From Lingula anatina (lineage: Eukaryota; Brachiopoda; Lingulata; Lingulida; Lingulidae): a stretch of DNA of 64,000 nucleotides. A model generated the notes under the pieces. The model was not told the origin of the DNA. It was given only the letters and a program-made list of their open reading frames with translations, and searched no databases. The position numbers and the translations under genes are program-made. Location: the NCBI RefSeq assembly GCF_001039355.2, contig NW_019774736.1, positions 310,001-374,000 on the forward strand, given 5' to 3'. Below, piece by piece: positions 15,142-29,900 of the stretch (its first letter is position 1; every line of letters begins with the position of its first letter).

Positions 15142-16049
15142 CACAGGTGTGCTGGCGATAAAGATAATTTATCATAGAAACTTACTACGACCGACCCCTA
15201 TTTAACATACATGTAACATGGACAGCTAACGCATTGTGATACCTTTAAAGCTCTGTCCTTAAGATTCAAGAAATGTTAGCTTCCCTAATGTACAATGAAA
15301 TGTCCCTTCAATCAAGATACATATGAAGCTGCATAATTCGTTATATGTTTGAAAACATGAAATCCGTACATTTTCGACGCTGAGACTAAAATCACTTGAC
15401 ATTACAAATCTCTGCTATTCATTTTTTCGCGCCAGTTGATGTGCTTGTGCAAATTAGCTATACGCTTGCTGATCCAGAATATGTAGAAGGGCAGATTTTT
15501 TCCACTCTCCCCCCCCCCACCCCCTGTATCCACCATAGCTAGACTTTGATCATTGTCAGCTACTAAATTTAGGTAACTACAATCCACTATTGCATTACTT
15601 GCTTTGCTGATTACCTGATTACTTGTTCGCGTTTTAGCTAAGAGCTGTCCTATGACGCTGGCGAAAATAGAGGAGATTTAGTATGACGCGCGTTGGCCTA
15701 CCGAACAAAATTGACTACAGTTGTGGTTTTTCAAACACGACTTTAATCTCATACGAGTGTGAATTGTATTGAGGGTTCGTGCACACATTTGACATTCAAC
15801 GAAAAACAGAACTGTTAAAATGTCTATTAAAGCCGTTATGATGCTGAAATTGACTACAATTGTGGTTTTTCAAACACGACATTAACCTAATACGAGTGTG
15901 TATTGTATTGAGGGTTACATATACACATTTGACATTCAAGGAAAAAAGGTCTGTTAAAATATGTATTAAAACCGTACTGATGCTGAAATCCCGCTTGCAT
16001 CTGGGATTAGGAAATTTGGACCAGTTACCATGCTAACAGAATTTAACAC
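15142..16049. other. single-copy noncoding stretch
   Basis: Unique DNA between the two large duplicated blocks. Apart from the 139 bp tandem duplication and a short C-run near 15510 I see nothing in it. Confidence 0.5.
15711..15989. repeat. 139 bp tandem duplication
   Basis: Two diverged direct copies, 15711-15849 and 15850-15989, both starting TTGACTACA and sharing TGTGGTTTTTCAAACACGAC. They lie in the unique stretch between the two large duplicated blocks. Confidence 0.8.
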
Positions 16050-19000
16050 AAAAAGTGTCCCGTTTACGGATAAAAGAGTTTTTTTTTCAGTCACAGGTAT
16101 TCCGTTGGTGTCACACCAACATGAAGCTGCAGAAGCCCCAAAATTAAAAACTGAAAAGAAAAAACATGAGGGTTGTTATTCATGCAGCTTACAAATTAGA
16201 ATCCGAGAGCATTGTTGTACCAGCTTTTCATATACCTCCAGTTATATTATTGATAGCCATACAGTTCCAGTTGTATGCTCTTGAACAGATGGCCAAATTA
16301 GGACACTGCACGTTTTGTAAAGCAGTCCATTTAAATATACACTCTTATTTCGATGGCACGGTGTTTAGAGACCATTTTGTTAAATGCAGTTCATTTACTC
16401 AGAGCCGGTTTAATCAATAAAGAACACATCCTCATCGTTACAGGAACTATTTTGACTACTCTTCAAGTGCAGGCATATAATGGAACAGCTGCCACAAATA
16501 TTGCCCATGGAATGGCAACATTTTGTTGTATAAATATTTTAAAAACACTATGAGCACCGCCCGTGGAACACCCGGGTGTTCTTCGTTGGAGTTTACACAA
16601 AGAGGCGTGGACGAAATTAGCGATGATATTTGTTTTGTAGGAAATTGCCTTTAAAAAAAGAAACTTGGTCCTAGGAACAGGGTATACACTTGTGATGCAC
16701 ATTTAATCAAAAACTAACTGGTATTATTTAATAGTTTTGTGGAGTGCCGGTTTGCAACAACAATAGTGTATATTATACATTGTCAACCGTATTTAAGGAG
16801 AATAAAAATAGATACAAAAGAAAATAATTGATTGATTTATATTTAAACGCACTGCAGATGAAATCTGTTACCATATCACGTCTCCGATTCCAGGAAATCG
16901 ATCAAGAAGCCCATTAATTCTCATCTAACTTGTTTTATCGTAGTACACGTTTTTAGAACAAGTACGCTGGTAAATTGACAACGTATTCTGTCTTTACTGC
17001 ACCAAATATTTCAAAGTGCATGTTTGAGAAAAATTATTTATACTGTCCAGAATACAGGCATGTATCATTATAAAAGCGACTGAAATAAGTATGATACACG
17101 TGACGGGACATACTGAATTATATATTCGTATTGTGGCAATAAAATTATAAATATTTGACGTTGCATTTTTTGAGTCTGTGTCTATATATTGGTGTATTAC
17201 ATTGCAATTAACCTTTGTTTTTTCATTTCTTTATCTGCCACATTATATGTAGAAATTAAGCCTATGCATGTTATGCATGTATCAGTTATGTCATAATATG
17301 TGTTACATAGTTTGAACACACAGTGATGAGGGCGTGATTGATGCCAATTTCCAAGTTCCACAGAGTCAGAGAGTGTCCCTACGTTTAATTTAACGTATAT
17401 AGTACCAGAGCACGTTACACTGCAAAGAAAAAACATTACAGTAGGTGACATTACGTTGGTTCTGATCATTGTTCGAGATCATGCCTTGTTGTTGGACCAA
17501 ACCAATGCCAGACTATCATCTGAATGCTGAACAAATGAATTAATTCTTATTGCCATCGTCGGGGTCATTTACATCCCCCGGCGGAAGGTCAAAAACATAA
17601 GGTAGTAACAATATCTGCCGATCAATGGAAGAAGCCCCTTTCAAAGTCTTCATGCAAGGGTCACAATGCTGAATTTTATGTAGTTATGCAGCGGGTTAAG
17701 GGTTGCAACACCATCAATTGGTTAAGGTTATCAGTTCACATTCACAAATGTAACGATTCTGTAAGATTATTTCTACCAAATATAATCCATATTTTGATAA
17801 TGGCGCAGATATTGTGTTACAATCACATGCATTTAACTTTAATACTTGCAATAATAATGATGATCATTTTTCATGAAGACATCACAAAGTGTTACTCTGC
17901 ATGTGCGACATAAATGTACCGTCAAGACAGTGGCAAAATAGCACAAGAAAGGATAAACAAATAAAATTATGTTCGAAAAGTTAAATGTTAAAAAAGAAAA
18001 TTGTATATCTTTTAGATGAAAATGTTTGAAAAAAATGGCGGCTTGGCTGTGGAAAGTTTCCTCTTTAAGATTTAGTTTGATTGATCTTGAACCAATTAAC
18101 AAAAGGCAAAAAATCTGTAGCCTTTACTCACAAATAAAGTAAATCCAATCCATTTGTGCAATGTTTATGTTGCGGATTATTCACTTATGTCACTCTGTGT
18201 AATGTTTACATAATCCCGATGTACTTGCAGTAACTTTATATATACAGTGGCAGGGGGATCACCAGGCAATGTCGTTTCTTTAAACCAATAACTCGACTGA
18301 AATTGCATGACATATTTCCCACCTCACTGGCTGTTTTCCCTACAGGCATTCATTAAAACGACACCATTTATATCCTGTTTGCAGAAATCTTCTGAACTAA
18401 GGAAAATTGAACATCAAACCTTGGCAAAATTTCTTCACTCCAGCTATTCCTGAAATTTCGAAAATTCCGAATTTTCAAATCCGATATCATTACGAGATTT
18501 ATGCAAACTAGGGCACTTTGCGTCCACATAATTTTGCACTAATTCTAATACATTATGCTTGTCGTATATGTAATATACAAGGTATATTCAATAATGTGCG
18601 AGACTTATTCATAAAGCATTCTCTTGAAATCTCTGGACGCCAAAAGTTGTAATATGAAACAAATACATCTTTTTTTCAGTCATGCCTGTTGGTCAACCTT
18701 AATGTACAGAATGTACATGTAATTGTTCACCAACCCAGGCCCCGGATGCGGCATCATACAGTGTCACGGGATTGAATATAAAGTTGTTTATTAGATTCCA
18801 TCTTGACATCTCAATAATTGTATAATATAAAAACTATTATGTAGTGTCTTGTCACAAAAATCGATTTCTGGTTAGGTCAGTAGTGTTTTTGAGACTGTGG
18901 AAAATGCTGAACAATCGATGCTAAGTGTTATGGAACGCCCTACTATAAGATTTTCAGTATGATAGTTATAGCCCATAAGGTCTGGGCGGAAAATACGTCT

Positions 19001-20815
19001 AAAAATGGACAGGCTATTTCATTTTTAAGAGTGTAAAATATTGTGAGTGTTATAAACCCCAAGTTCCCCAAAGTAATTACTATTGGGTCCGTTAACTTCA
19101 TATTCTTTGCCATTATGACATGATTTGAACACTTAGACTGGAACCTCTTTCCTATCAATGAGGTGAGTTGGCCAGCCAATAGCAACAGTCCAATGCATTG
19201 AGGCATCCTCTCTTGTGACCTTGACCGTTAATATCATAGGAAAGCAAGGAGAGCGCTAGTGAGTATTGGTTTTGTGGTAATTGGCTGGCACCGGTGACTG
19301 ACCAAAGCGTTGATATCAATCTGTAGAAAGTTAACGAAATCACGCAATAAAACAAAGGGCATGAACCTTCTTACATGACATATCGCGAACATTATTAAGA
19401 TTCTTTGGGAAGTATCACACAATTATTGAGTTTGGCTAAGGTGTGCAACACAACATATAGCCCGAACGCTAAAGATAATAATTGTTTTCTCATATCATTT
19501 AACACCTGAATGTCCAGGTCCTAGACATCAAACCCCAAAATTAAAGTATAGGTGTCATGCGACATTGTCGTCTAATTGGTAAAACGTGTCCTTTATCTGA
19601 TTGTGTAAAAATCAGCCTTTGCGTCGTGGTCAACATTGTTTTGGTTACGCCTTCGGTCAATAATGAGTTTTATTAGTTCTTACATTCCCGCATATAAGAT
19701 TGTATTCTTACTTATTATACAAAAAACATTTGATTTAACCGTTAGTGTCTCGCCAAAAAATGTGGTTAAAAAATAAACGCTGCAAACGAGAGTACGCATC
19801 GATGTAGTGAACATGTCTTTTAGTACCTGGGCTTTTTTGGTGGTCCGCCATGTATTCAAAGTAAATTAGCAATAACTACATTCCAGAGGACAAATTGATA
19901 TATTGAGGACGTTTCCTCGAAGATATACCGTGTAAATACGGTAATTTGGTTGAAAGCGGATGTTTGAAGAACATAAATTCCCTTGAGGGTATCATATTTG
20001 TGGTTAAGTCTGCAAAAGCTTTTTAGATGTCTACCTTGAGTGAATGGTTAATACAAGGAATTTAGTGTGAAACTATATACATAAACATAGATTGGATTTT
20101 AAACAAGGTAAACTGATAAAGTAATAGCCAACAAGATGTTTTATCGGGACCAGACACCTAGAATATGGAATGTCGGGTCACCAACTTTAAAAAGAAAAGG
20201 CGTATAAACTGGAGATGGAACCAATAGCACAAACTTGTCACACAAACTACAGCCAGTTAAAGAAATATCAAGTTTTAACTCTTAAAAGAAATCCGATGAA
20301 TCCCTTTGCGCTCTGTCGTGATTTAGATACTTTTATGTCTGAGGAAAAAAAGGACACCAGCTGTTTACTTGGCCCTTTATGTACCACCATAATTCTGGCC
20401 ACATGTGTTTTGAAATTGCGTTCACGAACAACGGAGCAATTATCTAAAACCTGCGCCTAGCGCGCTGCAAGGCACTATTGAGAGAAGCAGCTGCTAAGTG
20501 AGATCATGGTTTTGGCACGCGATATTTTACCAAATACGTGTCAATAGATGTAATCCATAAACCATCCATTGCATAACCCGCTAGAGTTTCATGTTTGACA
20601 AGTGCCTGTAAATGTTAGGCAAGTTCCCTAGAAGGAACCTTCGACTATTTTATGGGGTTCATAGAGAACATAAAAATGAAAACGGTCATGAAATAAAACC
20701 CCAAAAACACGGCGAGGCAGGTGCCGGTGGGCAGTTGCCATGCTGAAGGATATCACGACCTGTTAAGAACATTAAAGCACAGCAATATTCAATCAACTTT
20801 TATTTTTACTTTCAG

Positions 20816-20920
20816 GATTGTTGATTGGTTAGTATGTGTTCGACATGCGAATCCCCATCCAGACCGCGATGACGGTGCTGCAGCTGGCCGGCATACTTAG
20901 CGTCAGTGGGGCCGATAACG
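20816..20920 (+). CDS. nAChR distal exon 1, signal-peptide exon (copy 1)
   Basis: The exon follows a good acceptor (pyrimidine-rich tract ending TTTCAG at 20815) and ends at a GTAAGT donor at 20921. Coding starts at ATG 20845 and gives 25 residues beginning [16 protein letters not shown], a plausible cleavable signal peptide, then one base of a split codon (phase 1). That base completes GCA (Ala) when joined to exon B at 37210, and the reading frame then runs to the stop at 53978. The exon has an acceptor, so at least one 5' UTR exon lies further upstream; I could not place it. The coding part is GC-richer than its surroundings. The same exon, identical in its coding part, recurs at 29584-29688. 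Confidence 0.8.
20834..20872 (+). promoter_or_regulatory. upstream ORF overlapping the nAChR exon 1 start
   Basis: An ATG 11 bases before the main start opens a 12-codon reading frame in another phase and ends at TGA 20870-20872, inside the signal-peptide coding sequence. Both start codons lie in the same exon, so any transcript with this exon carries the overlapping frame. Such uORFs usually lower translation of the main frame; that effect is inferred here. The same arrangement is at 29602-29640 in the copy. Confidence 0.6.
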
Positions 20921-23900
20921 GTAAGTAATTGGCGCCATTTTAAAAAGAAGTACAAAATATAACCGTGCGTTTATTGCTTGAAAATAAAGGGACATGTTCC
21001 GTTTGTCTGAACCTCAAATGTTAAACTTGTAAAGGTTAGTTATGTAATATTAATGTCACTGTGATGGCATCCTAGTTCAGAACACGTCTTCTTATACACA
21101 TGTATGTTGACAATTGTGGAATAGTAACAAAAATTATCAACTTAATTAAGACACAGTGAATAATATAGCAAGGATACCTTGTAGATGACTATAGCAACAA
21201 ACATACAGAAAAAGTTTAGTATTTTTTCCTGATAGATTTAAAATTCAAATCTGTTTAATTCTGCGCACACTTGAATATTTTATCTCTAGAAGTGCAAAGA
21301 CAATATGTGCCATTTTCCAAGAAGTGTAAAACTTGTAAAAAGTAATGGTTACCCCTCCCCCAAAAAATCCAACCTAAACAGTTAAAACAAATCAGGTAGA
21401 AAACTTTGTTCGTTCATGATAGACGTCCCACATTTACCATCTGCAATGCTAACGTATGTAATACACACGCGTGCACGAGGGGCTAACCAACCAGCGTCAC
21501 GTATTCTGTATAGTACGTCTTTGGACACAATTAAATAAAATATCGCTTGGCTGTTTACTTCAAAAATCAAGTTTGAATAGCTGTCCTTATCATGCCCCGC
21601 AAGCAGTCCAGCATCTTACAAAAACAGAAACGCAGACCATTATATATACATCAATACATGCATTTATATATTTTCGTCTTTTTTCATCAAAAACAATTGT
21701 GAAAGCAAAGACTTTATTTTCTGTTGAAGAAACGTTATGTCAATATTAACATTAGATCCACTGATAAAATCACTCTCTTTTTGTCTTTTATTAGCCACAC
21801 CTGTGGAATTCAACGCTAAATAAATTCTAAGTAACTGAGACGGAAAAGTGCACTTAAAAAGAGCTTGACTTCCACACGTGTGGATTCGTGGACCGCATGA
21901 CTTTTTCAGATAGCTGCACTTGTGTCGGGGTCAGATGTCACGTAGATTCAAATATCCACTGCCTTAGATACAGTCTTGAGGCAAAATAAAGCGTGTGTGG
22001 GGGTAGCAGGCGTTTGCACGGTTGGAAAGTCAATTACGTGTGTACTGACCCCTTCCTTAACTTTACCTGGGTGGTGGTCGGCCTGCTTTGAAATGGAACG
22101 CAGGTGTCTTCATCTGGTCATAGAAGTAGAGAAAGACAAGAGGTTATCGCCCGTCTGACGCCAATCTTTAGAACTTGACCTCTACTTTGGTCAAAGTATG
22201 TTATGATCATCAGTCGTTCTGATAGACATGACCTTTAACTCATACGCAAAACAAGACTGTCATGGTGTAAGAATACCGTTAACAAAGGCCACAGGTTGAT
22301 TTTTCACAGATATCCACATACACGTAAGGCAAATACATGGCACATTTCTCCATGCGTTGGAGAAAAGTGCATATAATTAATCTGCAGCCCTGGTAGAGGG
22401 TAGTGTGAGGATGGTCAACAAATATCATGCGAGAAGAATAACGGCGCTGACAACTGGAACTGGCGCATATTTTGAATGTTATAATAACACCTCTTCCTCG
22501 CACCAACGGAGTCTCTCAGCTGGATTGTTTAAACCGTCAACGGAAGGGTCTGAACTGTCAACACTATCCACGCCTTCCAGTGTGTAATGCTCACAATCAG
22601 AACCACTACCTGGAAAATACGATTAGCTCTACGTTGTTTAAACAGCGTGTCCTAATCTTTTGACTACCAAGGACGGATGATCACCGATTTGCCTGCAGGT
22701 CCATTAACACCTCATCTCCGGTCAGAGTTCGCATGGCGGGAAGTTTGCAAACTCAGCGGGAAGCTTAGTTTGTTAACGGCGTACATTGGCTCAGTGTATA
22801 AGTTAGGGAAATGTATACGAATCAAATACTTATGGCTTTGGTAAAATACGTTGATATATTTAGGGATTGCAACACGGACATCGATAACATGATTTATCTC
22901 TTTTTTATAAAGGTGTGTCGACGCTGTACCAGTTGAACCTAGATTTTTATAGTGGGCAATTTTGATAAAGTTCATGGGGGAATCAAACCAATATTAAACT
23001 AACATTCGACCTTGAATTGCACAATAAACTAGTTATAAGGCATGTCTGATCGGAGTAATATGGATTTATTAGCGTCCAACAAATGGCCTAACTTAGTCTA
23101 GACAAAAGCAAAGTATAAATCATAAAATGGCTTAAATTTGTAAATACCACAGGCACTATTCACTCGAAATCCATCGAAATGCCCTTTCATTTCCTCCGCC
23201 AAGGAGGTTATGTTTTCACCCCTGTTTGTTTGCCTGTCTGTCTTTCTGTCTGTCTGTCATCAATATAACTCAAAAAGTTATGGACCTATTTTGATGAAAT
23301 TTTCAGGAACTGTCAGAAGTGGGCCAAGGAACAGATGATTAGTTTTTGGTGGTGATCCGGGTCAATAATCAATCAATAATCAATAATCAAAAATATCGAA
23401 AATTTAGGGGTGAAACGGCATTGGACGGAGACTCTGCTGCCTTGGCGGAGGTCTGCTCTCTCTGAGTGCTTTTCTAGTTATCCAAGTCATTATCCTAGTG
23501 TAGGCCTACTAAGGCTACGTCCACATAATTATGTCCTAAATAATGCACTGCGAGTATCGGGCTAGGGGGTGGCAGTGCATCATTTGTCATACATACATAC
23601 AAAGGAAAATCGCACGTTTCCTAAGATTCCCTAATATAGAATAGAATACGCTGATATCACCGCGCTGCATCACCGCGTATAGGGTGACATCAGCCCACAG
23701 CAGGTATGTGCACATAAACAATTGCTTCTGTCTATCGGTACTTCAAAATGCTTTAGTCGTGTGCATCTAGCCAAACTGATGCAATCCCCCTGGTTAAAAG
23801 AAGAATACGATATGCTATAAAGAGAAACAAGATGTAAAATAAACCAATAAATAAGTTTGTAAATAGGAGCCGTTAATAAAAAGTTATATCAGTAGTTGGT

Positions 23901-26900
23901 TAAAAGTATGGCATTTGTACTTTATAGTTTCATTTTAAAAACCACATGAAATAAATAAGAATGATTAAGTCATAAAGATATTGGATAGTTGCTATAACGA
24001 ATTAAATTTTTTAGAAGAAAAGTTAATCTTTCATTCTTAATGACTTATTCTCCGTGGGTTATCTAACAAATTACATATGAATAAATTGTGACTTATCAAA
24101 ACCATTTGACTTTCTTCGCCTAAATTTAGGGACCAGTGATTTAAAGCCACACACCCTTCGGATATTAAGGTGCGTGGAATGGCTGCACACACCGCCCTTC
24201 ACCTGTTCTGGGCGTTGAGAGGATTTCTCGGACATATTCAATCGCTGATTTATATTCAGTATTTGATACTTGGAGGGAAATATGTGAAAGCAGCGAGGGA
24301 ATCAATTCGACCTTTTATTCCAAATACCAATTGTGTTTGAAATCTGCGACTAACGAAAGGATATTCACAAAATAATTGGTCGTATATCACCCATCGGATT
24401 AATACGTCCCACTGAACTCTAATGAAGGTCTGCGTCTGGAGGCTGGTGTAAACAAGTTTTACTTATGGCTCAGATTAACACATTCAATTATTCTTGAGTT
24501 AACGGATCGCATAAATCGTTACCGAGAAAATGATTCATATTCCTGGACGGAAGATCAAAACATTTTACCGACTCCTTCAAATATAGTATTAAGTGAGAGC
24601 ATATGCAGTAAGTAAGGAACGGGATAAGAGAACCAAGAGTACACTATCTTCAAACGTGACGGCATGTAGCCGGAGTGAGGGGAATTTTAGAGATAGTGCA
24701 CCACACAGGGGGGAGACATAACTTCACCATTAATGAAAGTGGTATAAGTGAAACTCTTAGGCTCGTCAAACTAAATTTAAACCGGGATTGTCNAAAAAGT
24801 GTCCCGTTTACGGATAAAAGAGTTTTTTTTTCGGTCACAGGTATTCCGTTGGTGTCACACCAACATGAAGCTGCAGAAGCCCCAAAATTAAAAACTGAAA
24901 AGAAAAAACATGAGGGTTGTTATTCATGCAGCTTACAAATTAGAATCCGAGAGCATTGTTGTACCAGCTTTTCATATACCTCCAGTTTTATTATTGATAG
25001 CCATACAGTTCCAGTTGTATGCTCTTGAACAGATGGCCAAATTATTAGGACACTGCACGTTTTGTAAAGCAGTCCATTTAAATATACACTCTTATTTCGA
25101 TGGCACGGTGTTTAGAGACCATTTTGTTAAATGCAGTTCATTTACTCAGAGCCGGTTTAATCAATAAAGAACACATCCTCATCGTTACAGGAACTATTTT
25201 GACTACTCTTCAAGTGCAGGCATATAATGGAACAGCTGCCACAAATATTGCCCATGGAATGGCAACATTTTGTTGTATAAATATTTTAAAAACACTATGA
25301 GCACCGCCCGTGGAACACCCGGGTGTTCTTCGTTGGAGTTTACACAAAGAGGCGTGGACGAAATTAGCGATGATATTTGTTTTGTAGGAAATTGCCTTTA
25401 AAAAAAGAAACTTGGTCCTAGGAACAGGGTATACACTTGTGATGCATATTTAATCAAAAACTAACTGGTATTATTTAATAGTTTTGTGGAGTGCCGGTTT
25501 GCAACAACAATAGTGTATATTATACATTGTCAACCGTATTTAAGGAGAATAAAAATAGATACAAAAGAAAATAATTGATTGATTTATATTTAAACGCACT
25601 GCAGATGAAATCTGTTACCATATCACGTCTCCGATTCCAGGAAATCGATCAAGAGGCCCATTAATTCTCATCTAACTTGTTTTATCGTAGTACACGTTTT
25701 TAGACCAAATACGCTGGTAAATTGACAACGTATTCTGTCTTTACTGCACCAAATATTTCAAAGTGCATGTTTGAGAAAAATTATTTATACTGTCCAGAAT
25801 ACACGCATGTATCATTATAAAGGCGACTGAAATAAGTATGATACACGTGACGGGACATACTGCATTATATATTCGTATTGTGGCAATAAAATTATAAATA
25901 TTTCACGTTGCATTTTTTGAGTCTGTGTCTATATATTGGTGTATTACATTGCAATTGACCTTTGTTTTTTCATTTCTTTATCTGCCAAATTATATGTAGA
26001 AATTAAGCCTATGCATGTTATCAGTATTTATGTATCAGTTATTATATCAGTTAGTATCAGTTATTATATGTGTTACATAGTTTGCACACAAAGTGATGAG
26101 GGCGTGATTGATGCCAATTTCCAAGTTCCACAGAGGCAGAGAGTGTCCCTACGTTTTATTTAACGTATATAGTACCAGAGCACGTTACACTGCAAAGAAA
26201 AAACATTACAGTAGGTGACATTACGTTGGTTCTGATCATTGTTCGAGATCATGCCTTTTTGTTGGACCAAACCAATGCCAGACTATCATTTGAATGCTGA
26301 ACAAATGAATTAATTCTTATTGCCTTCGTCGGGGTCGTTTACATCCCCCGGCGGAAGGTCAAAAACATAAGGTAGTAACAATATCCGCCGATCAATGGAA
26401 GAGGCTCCTTTCAAAGTCTCCATGCAAGGGTCACAATGCTGAATTTTATGTAGTTATGCAGCGGGTTAAGGGTTGCAACACCATCATTTGGTTAAGGTTA
26501 TCAGTTCACATTCACAAATGTAACGATTCTGTAAGAATATTTCTACCAAATATAATCCATATTTTGATAATGGCGCAGATATTGTCTTACAATCACATGC
26601 ATTTAACTTTAATACTTGCAATAATAATGATGATCATTTTTCATGAAGACATCACAAAGTGTTACTCTGCATGTGCGACATAAATGTACCGTCAAGACAG
26701 TGGCAAAATAGCACAAGAAAGGATAAACAAATAAAATTATGTTCGAAAAGCTAAATGTTAAAAAAGAAAATGTATATCTTTTAGATGAAAATGTTTGAAA
26801 AAAATGGCGGCTTGGCTGTGGAAAGTTTCCTCTTTAAGATTTAGTTTGATTGATCTTGAACCAATTAACAAAAGGCAAAAAAATCTGCAGCCTTTACTCA

Positions 26901-29900
26901 CAAATAAAGTAAATCCAATCCATTTGTGCAATGTTTATGTTGCGTATTATTCACTTATGTCACTCTGTGTAATGTTTACATAATCCCGATGTACTTGCAG
27001 TAACTTTATATATACAGTGGCAGGGGGATCACCAGGCAATGTCGTTTCTTTAAACCAATAACTCGACTGAAATTGCATGACATATTTCCCACCTCACTGG
27101 CTGTTTTCCCTACAGGCATTCATTAAAACGACACCATTTATATCCTGTTTGCAGAAATCTTCTGAACTAAGGAAAATTGAACATCAAACCTTGGCAAAAT
27201 TTCTTCACTCCAGCTATTCCTGAAATTGCGAAAATTCCGAACTTTCAAATCCGATATCATTACGAGATTTATGCAAACTAGGGCACTTTGCGTCCACATA
27301 ATTTTGCACTAATTCTAATACATTATGCTTTTCGTATATGTAATATACAAGGTATATTCAATAATGTACGAGACTTATTCATAAAGCAGTATTCTCTTGA
27401 AATCTCTGGACGCCAAAAGTTGTAATATGAAACAAATACATCTTTTTTCAGTCATGCCTGTTGGTCAACCTTAATGTACAGAATGTACATGTAATTGTTC
27501 ACCAACCCAGGCCCCGGATGCGGCATCATACAGTGTCACGGGATTGAATATAAAGTTGTTTATTAGATTCCATCTTGACATCTCAATAATTGTATAATAT
27601 AAAAACTATTATGTAGTGTCTTGTCACAAAAATCGATTTCTGGTTAGGTTAGTAGTGTTTTTGAGACTGTGGAAAATGTTGAACAATCGATGCTAAGTGT
27701 TTTGGAACGCCCTACTATAAGATTTTCAGTATGATAATTATAGCCCATAAGGTCTGGGCGGAAAATACGTCTAGAAATGGACAGGCTATTTCATTTTTAA
27801 GAGTGTAAAATATTGTGAGTGTTATAAACCCCAAATTCCCCAAAGTAATTACTATTGGGTCCGTTAACTTCATATTCTTTGCCATTATGACATGATTTGA
27901 ACACTTAGACTGGAACCTCTTTCCTATCAATGAGGTGAGTTGGCCAGCCAATAGCAACAGTCCAATTGAGGCATCCTCTCTTGTGACCTTGACCGTTAAT
28001 ATCATAGGAAAGCAAGGAGAGCGCTAGTGAGTATTGGTTTTGTGGTAATTGGCTGGCACCGGTGACTGACCAAATCGTTGATATCAATCTGTAGAAAGTT
28101 AACGAAATCACGCAATAAAACAAAGGGCATGAACCTTCTTACATGAAATATCGCTAACATTATTAAGATTCTTTGGGAAGTATCACACAATTATTGAGTT
28201 TGGCTAAGGTGTGCAACACAACATATAGCCCGAACGCTAAAAACAATAATTGTTTTCTCATATCATTTAACACCTGAATGTCCAGGTCCTAGACATCAAA
28301 CCCCAAAATTAAAGCATAGGTGTCATCCGACATTGTCGTCTAATTGGTAAAACGTGTCCTTTATCTGATTGTGTAAAAATCAGCCTTTGCGTCGTGGTCA
28401 ACATTGTTTTGGTTACGCCATCGGTCAATAATGAGTTTTATTAGTCCTTACATTCCCGCATATAAGATTGTATTCTTACTTATTATACAAAAAACATTTG
28501 ATTTAACCGTTAGTGTCTCGCCAAAAAATGTGGTTAAAAAATAAACGCTGCAAACGAGGGTACGCATCGATGTAGTGAACATGTCTTTTAGTACCTGGGC
28601 TTTTTTGGTGGTCCGCCATGTATTCAAAGTAAATAAGCAATAACTACATTCCAGAGGACAAATTGATATATTGAGGACGTTTCCTCGAAGATATACCGTG
28701 TAAATACGGTAATTTGGTTGAAAGCGGATGTTTGAAGAACATAAATTCCCTTGAGGGTATCATATTTGTGGTTAAGTCTGCAAAAGCTTTTTAGATGTCT
28801 ACCTTGAGTGAATGGTTAATACAAGGAATTTAGTGTGAAACTATATACATAAACATAGATTGGATTTTAAACAAGGTAAACTGATAAAGTAATAGCCAAC
28901 AAGATGTTTTATCGGGACCAGACACCTAGAATATGGAATGTCGGGTCACCAACTTTAAAAAGAAAAGGCGTATAAACCGGAGATGGAACCAATAGCACAA
29001 ACTTGTCACACAAACTACAGCCAGTTAAAGAAATATCAAGTTTTAACTCTTAAAAGAAATCCGATGAATCCCTTTGCGCTCTGTCGTGATTTAGATACTT
29101 TTATGTCTGAGGAAAAAAAGGACACCAGCTGTTTACTTGGCCCTTTATGTACCACCATAATTCTGGACACATGTGTTTTGAAATTGCGTTCACGAACAAC
29201 GGAGCAATTATCTAAAACCTGCGCCTAGCGCGCTGCAAGGCACTATTGAGAGAAGCAGCTGCTAAGTGAGATCATGGTTTTGGCACGCGATATTTTACCA
29301 AATACGTGTCAATAGATGTAATCCATAAACCATCCATTGCATAACCCGCTAGTGTTTCATGTTTGACAAGTGCCTGTAAATGTTAGGCAAGTTCCCTAGA
29401 AGGAACCTTCGACTATTTTATGGGGTTCATAGAGAACATAAAAATGAAAACGGTCATGAAATAAAAACCCAAAAACACGGCGAGGCAGGTGCCGGTGGGC
29501 AGTTGCCATGCTGAAGGATATCAGGACCTGTTAAGAACATTAAAGCACAGCAATATTCAATCAACTTTTATTTTTACTTTCAGGATTGTTGATTGGTTAG
29601 TATGTGTTCGACATGCGAATCCCCATCCAGACCGCGATGACGGTGCTGCAGCTGGCCGGCATACTTAGCGTCAGTGGGGCCGATAACGGTAAGTAATTGG
29701 CGCTATTTTAAAAAGAAGTAGCCTACAAAATATAACCGTGCGTTTATTGCTTGAAAAAAAAGGGACATGTTCCGTTTGTCTGAACCTCAAATGTTAAACT
29801 TGTGAAGGTTAGTTATGTAATATTAATGTCACTGTGATGGCATCCTAGTTCAGAACACGTCTTCTTATACACATGTATGTTGACAGTTGTGGAATAGTAA

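Larger units (their letters stand above)
16050..24792. repeat. 8.7 kb duplicated block, copy 1
   Basis: Carries distal nAChR exon 1 at 20816-20920 and otherwise noncoding intron-like DNA. It ends at a single N (24793). Copy 2 starts immediately after that N with the sequence of 16050. By eye about 1-2% differences, including 3 bp and longer indels (for example near 16302 versus 25045). Confidence 0.92.

Noticed and set aside
19561-19640. tRNA-like D-arm (GTCTAATTGGTAAAACG)
   Set aside because: No B box (GGTTCGANTCC), no acceptor stem; not a tRNA or a clear tRNA-derived SINE.
20215-20460. 81-codon open frame ([14 protein letters not shown]...), also at 28983-29228
   Set aside because: Its presence in both copies only reflects the haplotype duplication, not conservation; no family resemblance. 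Possibly an upstream transcribed region, but not supported.
26795-26983. Frame with ATGGCGGCTTGGCTG start, counterpart at about 18035
   Set aside because: The start resembles a good initiation context, but a one-base A-run difference between the copies changes the frame early, and no splice partner could be found.
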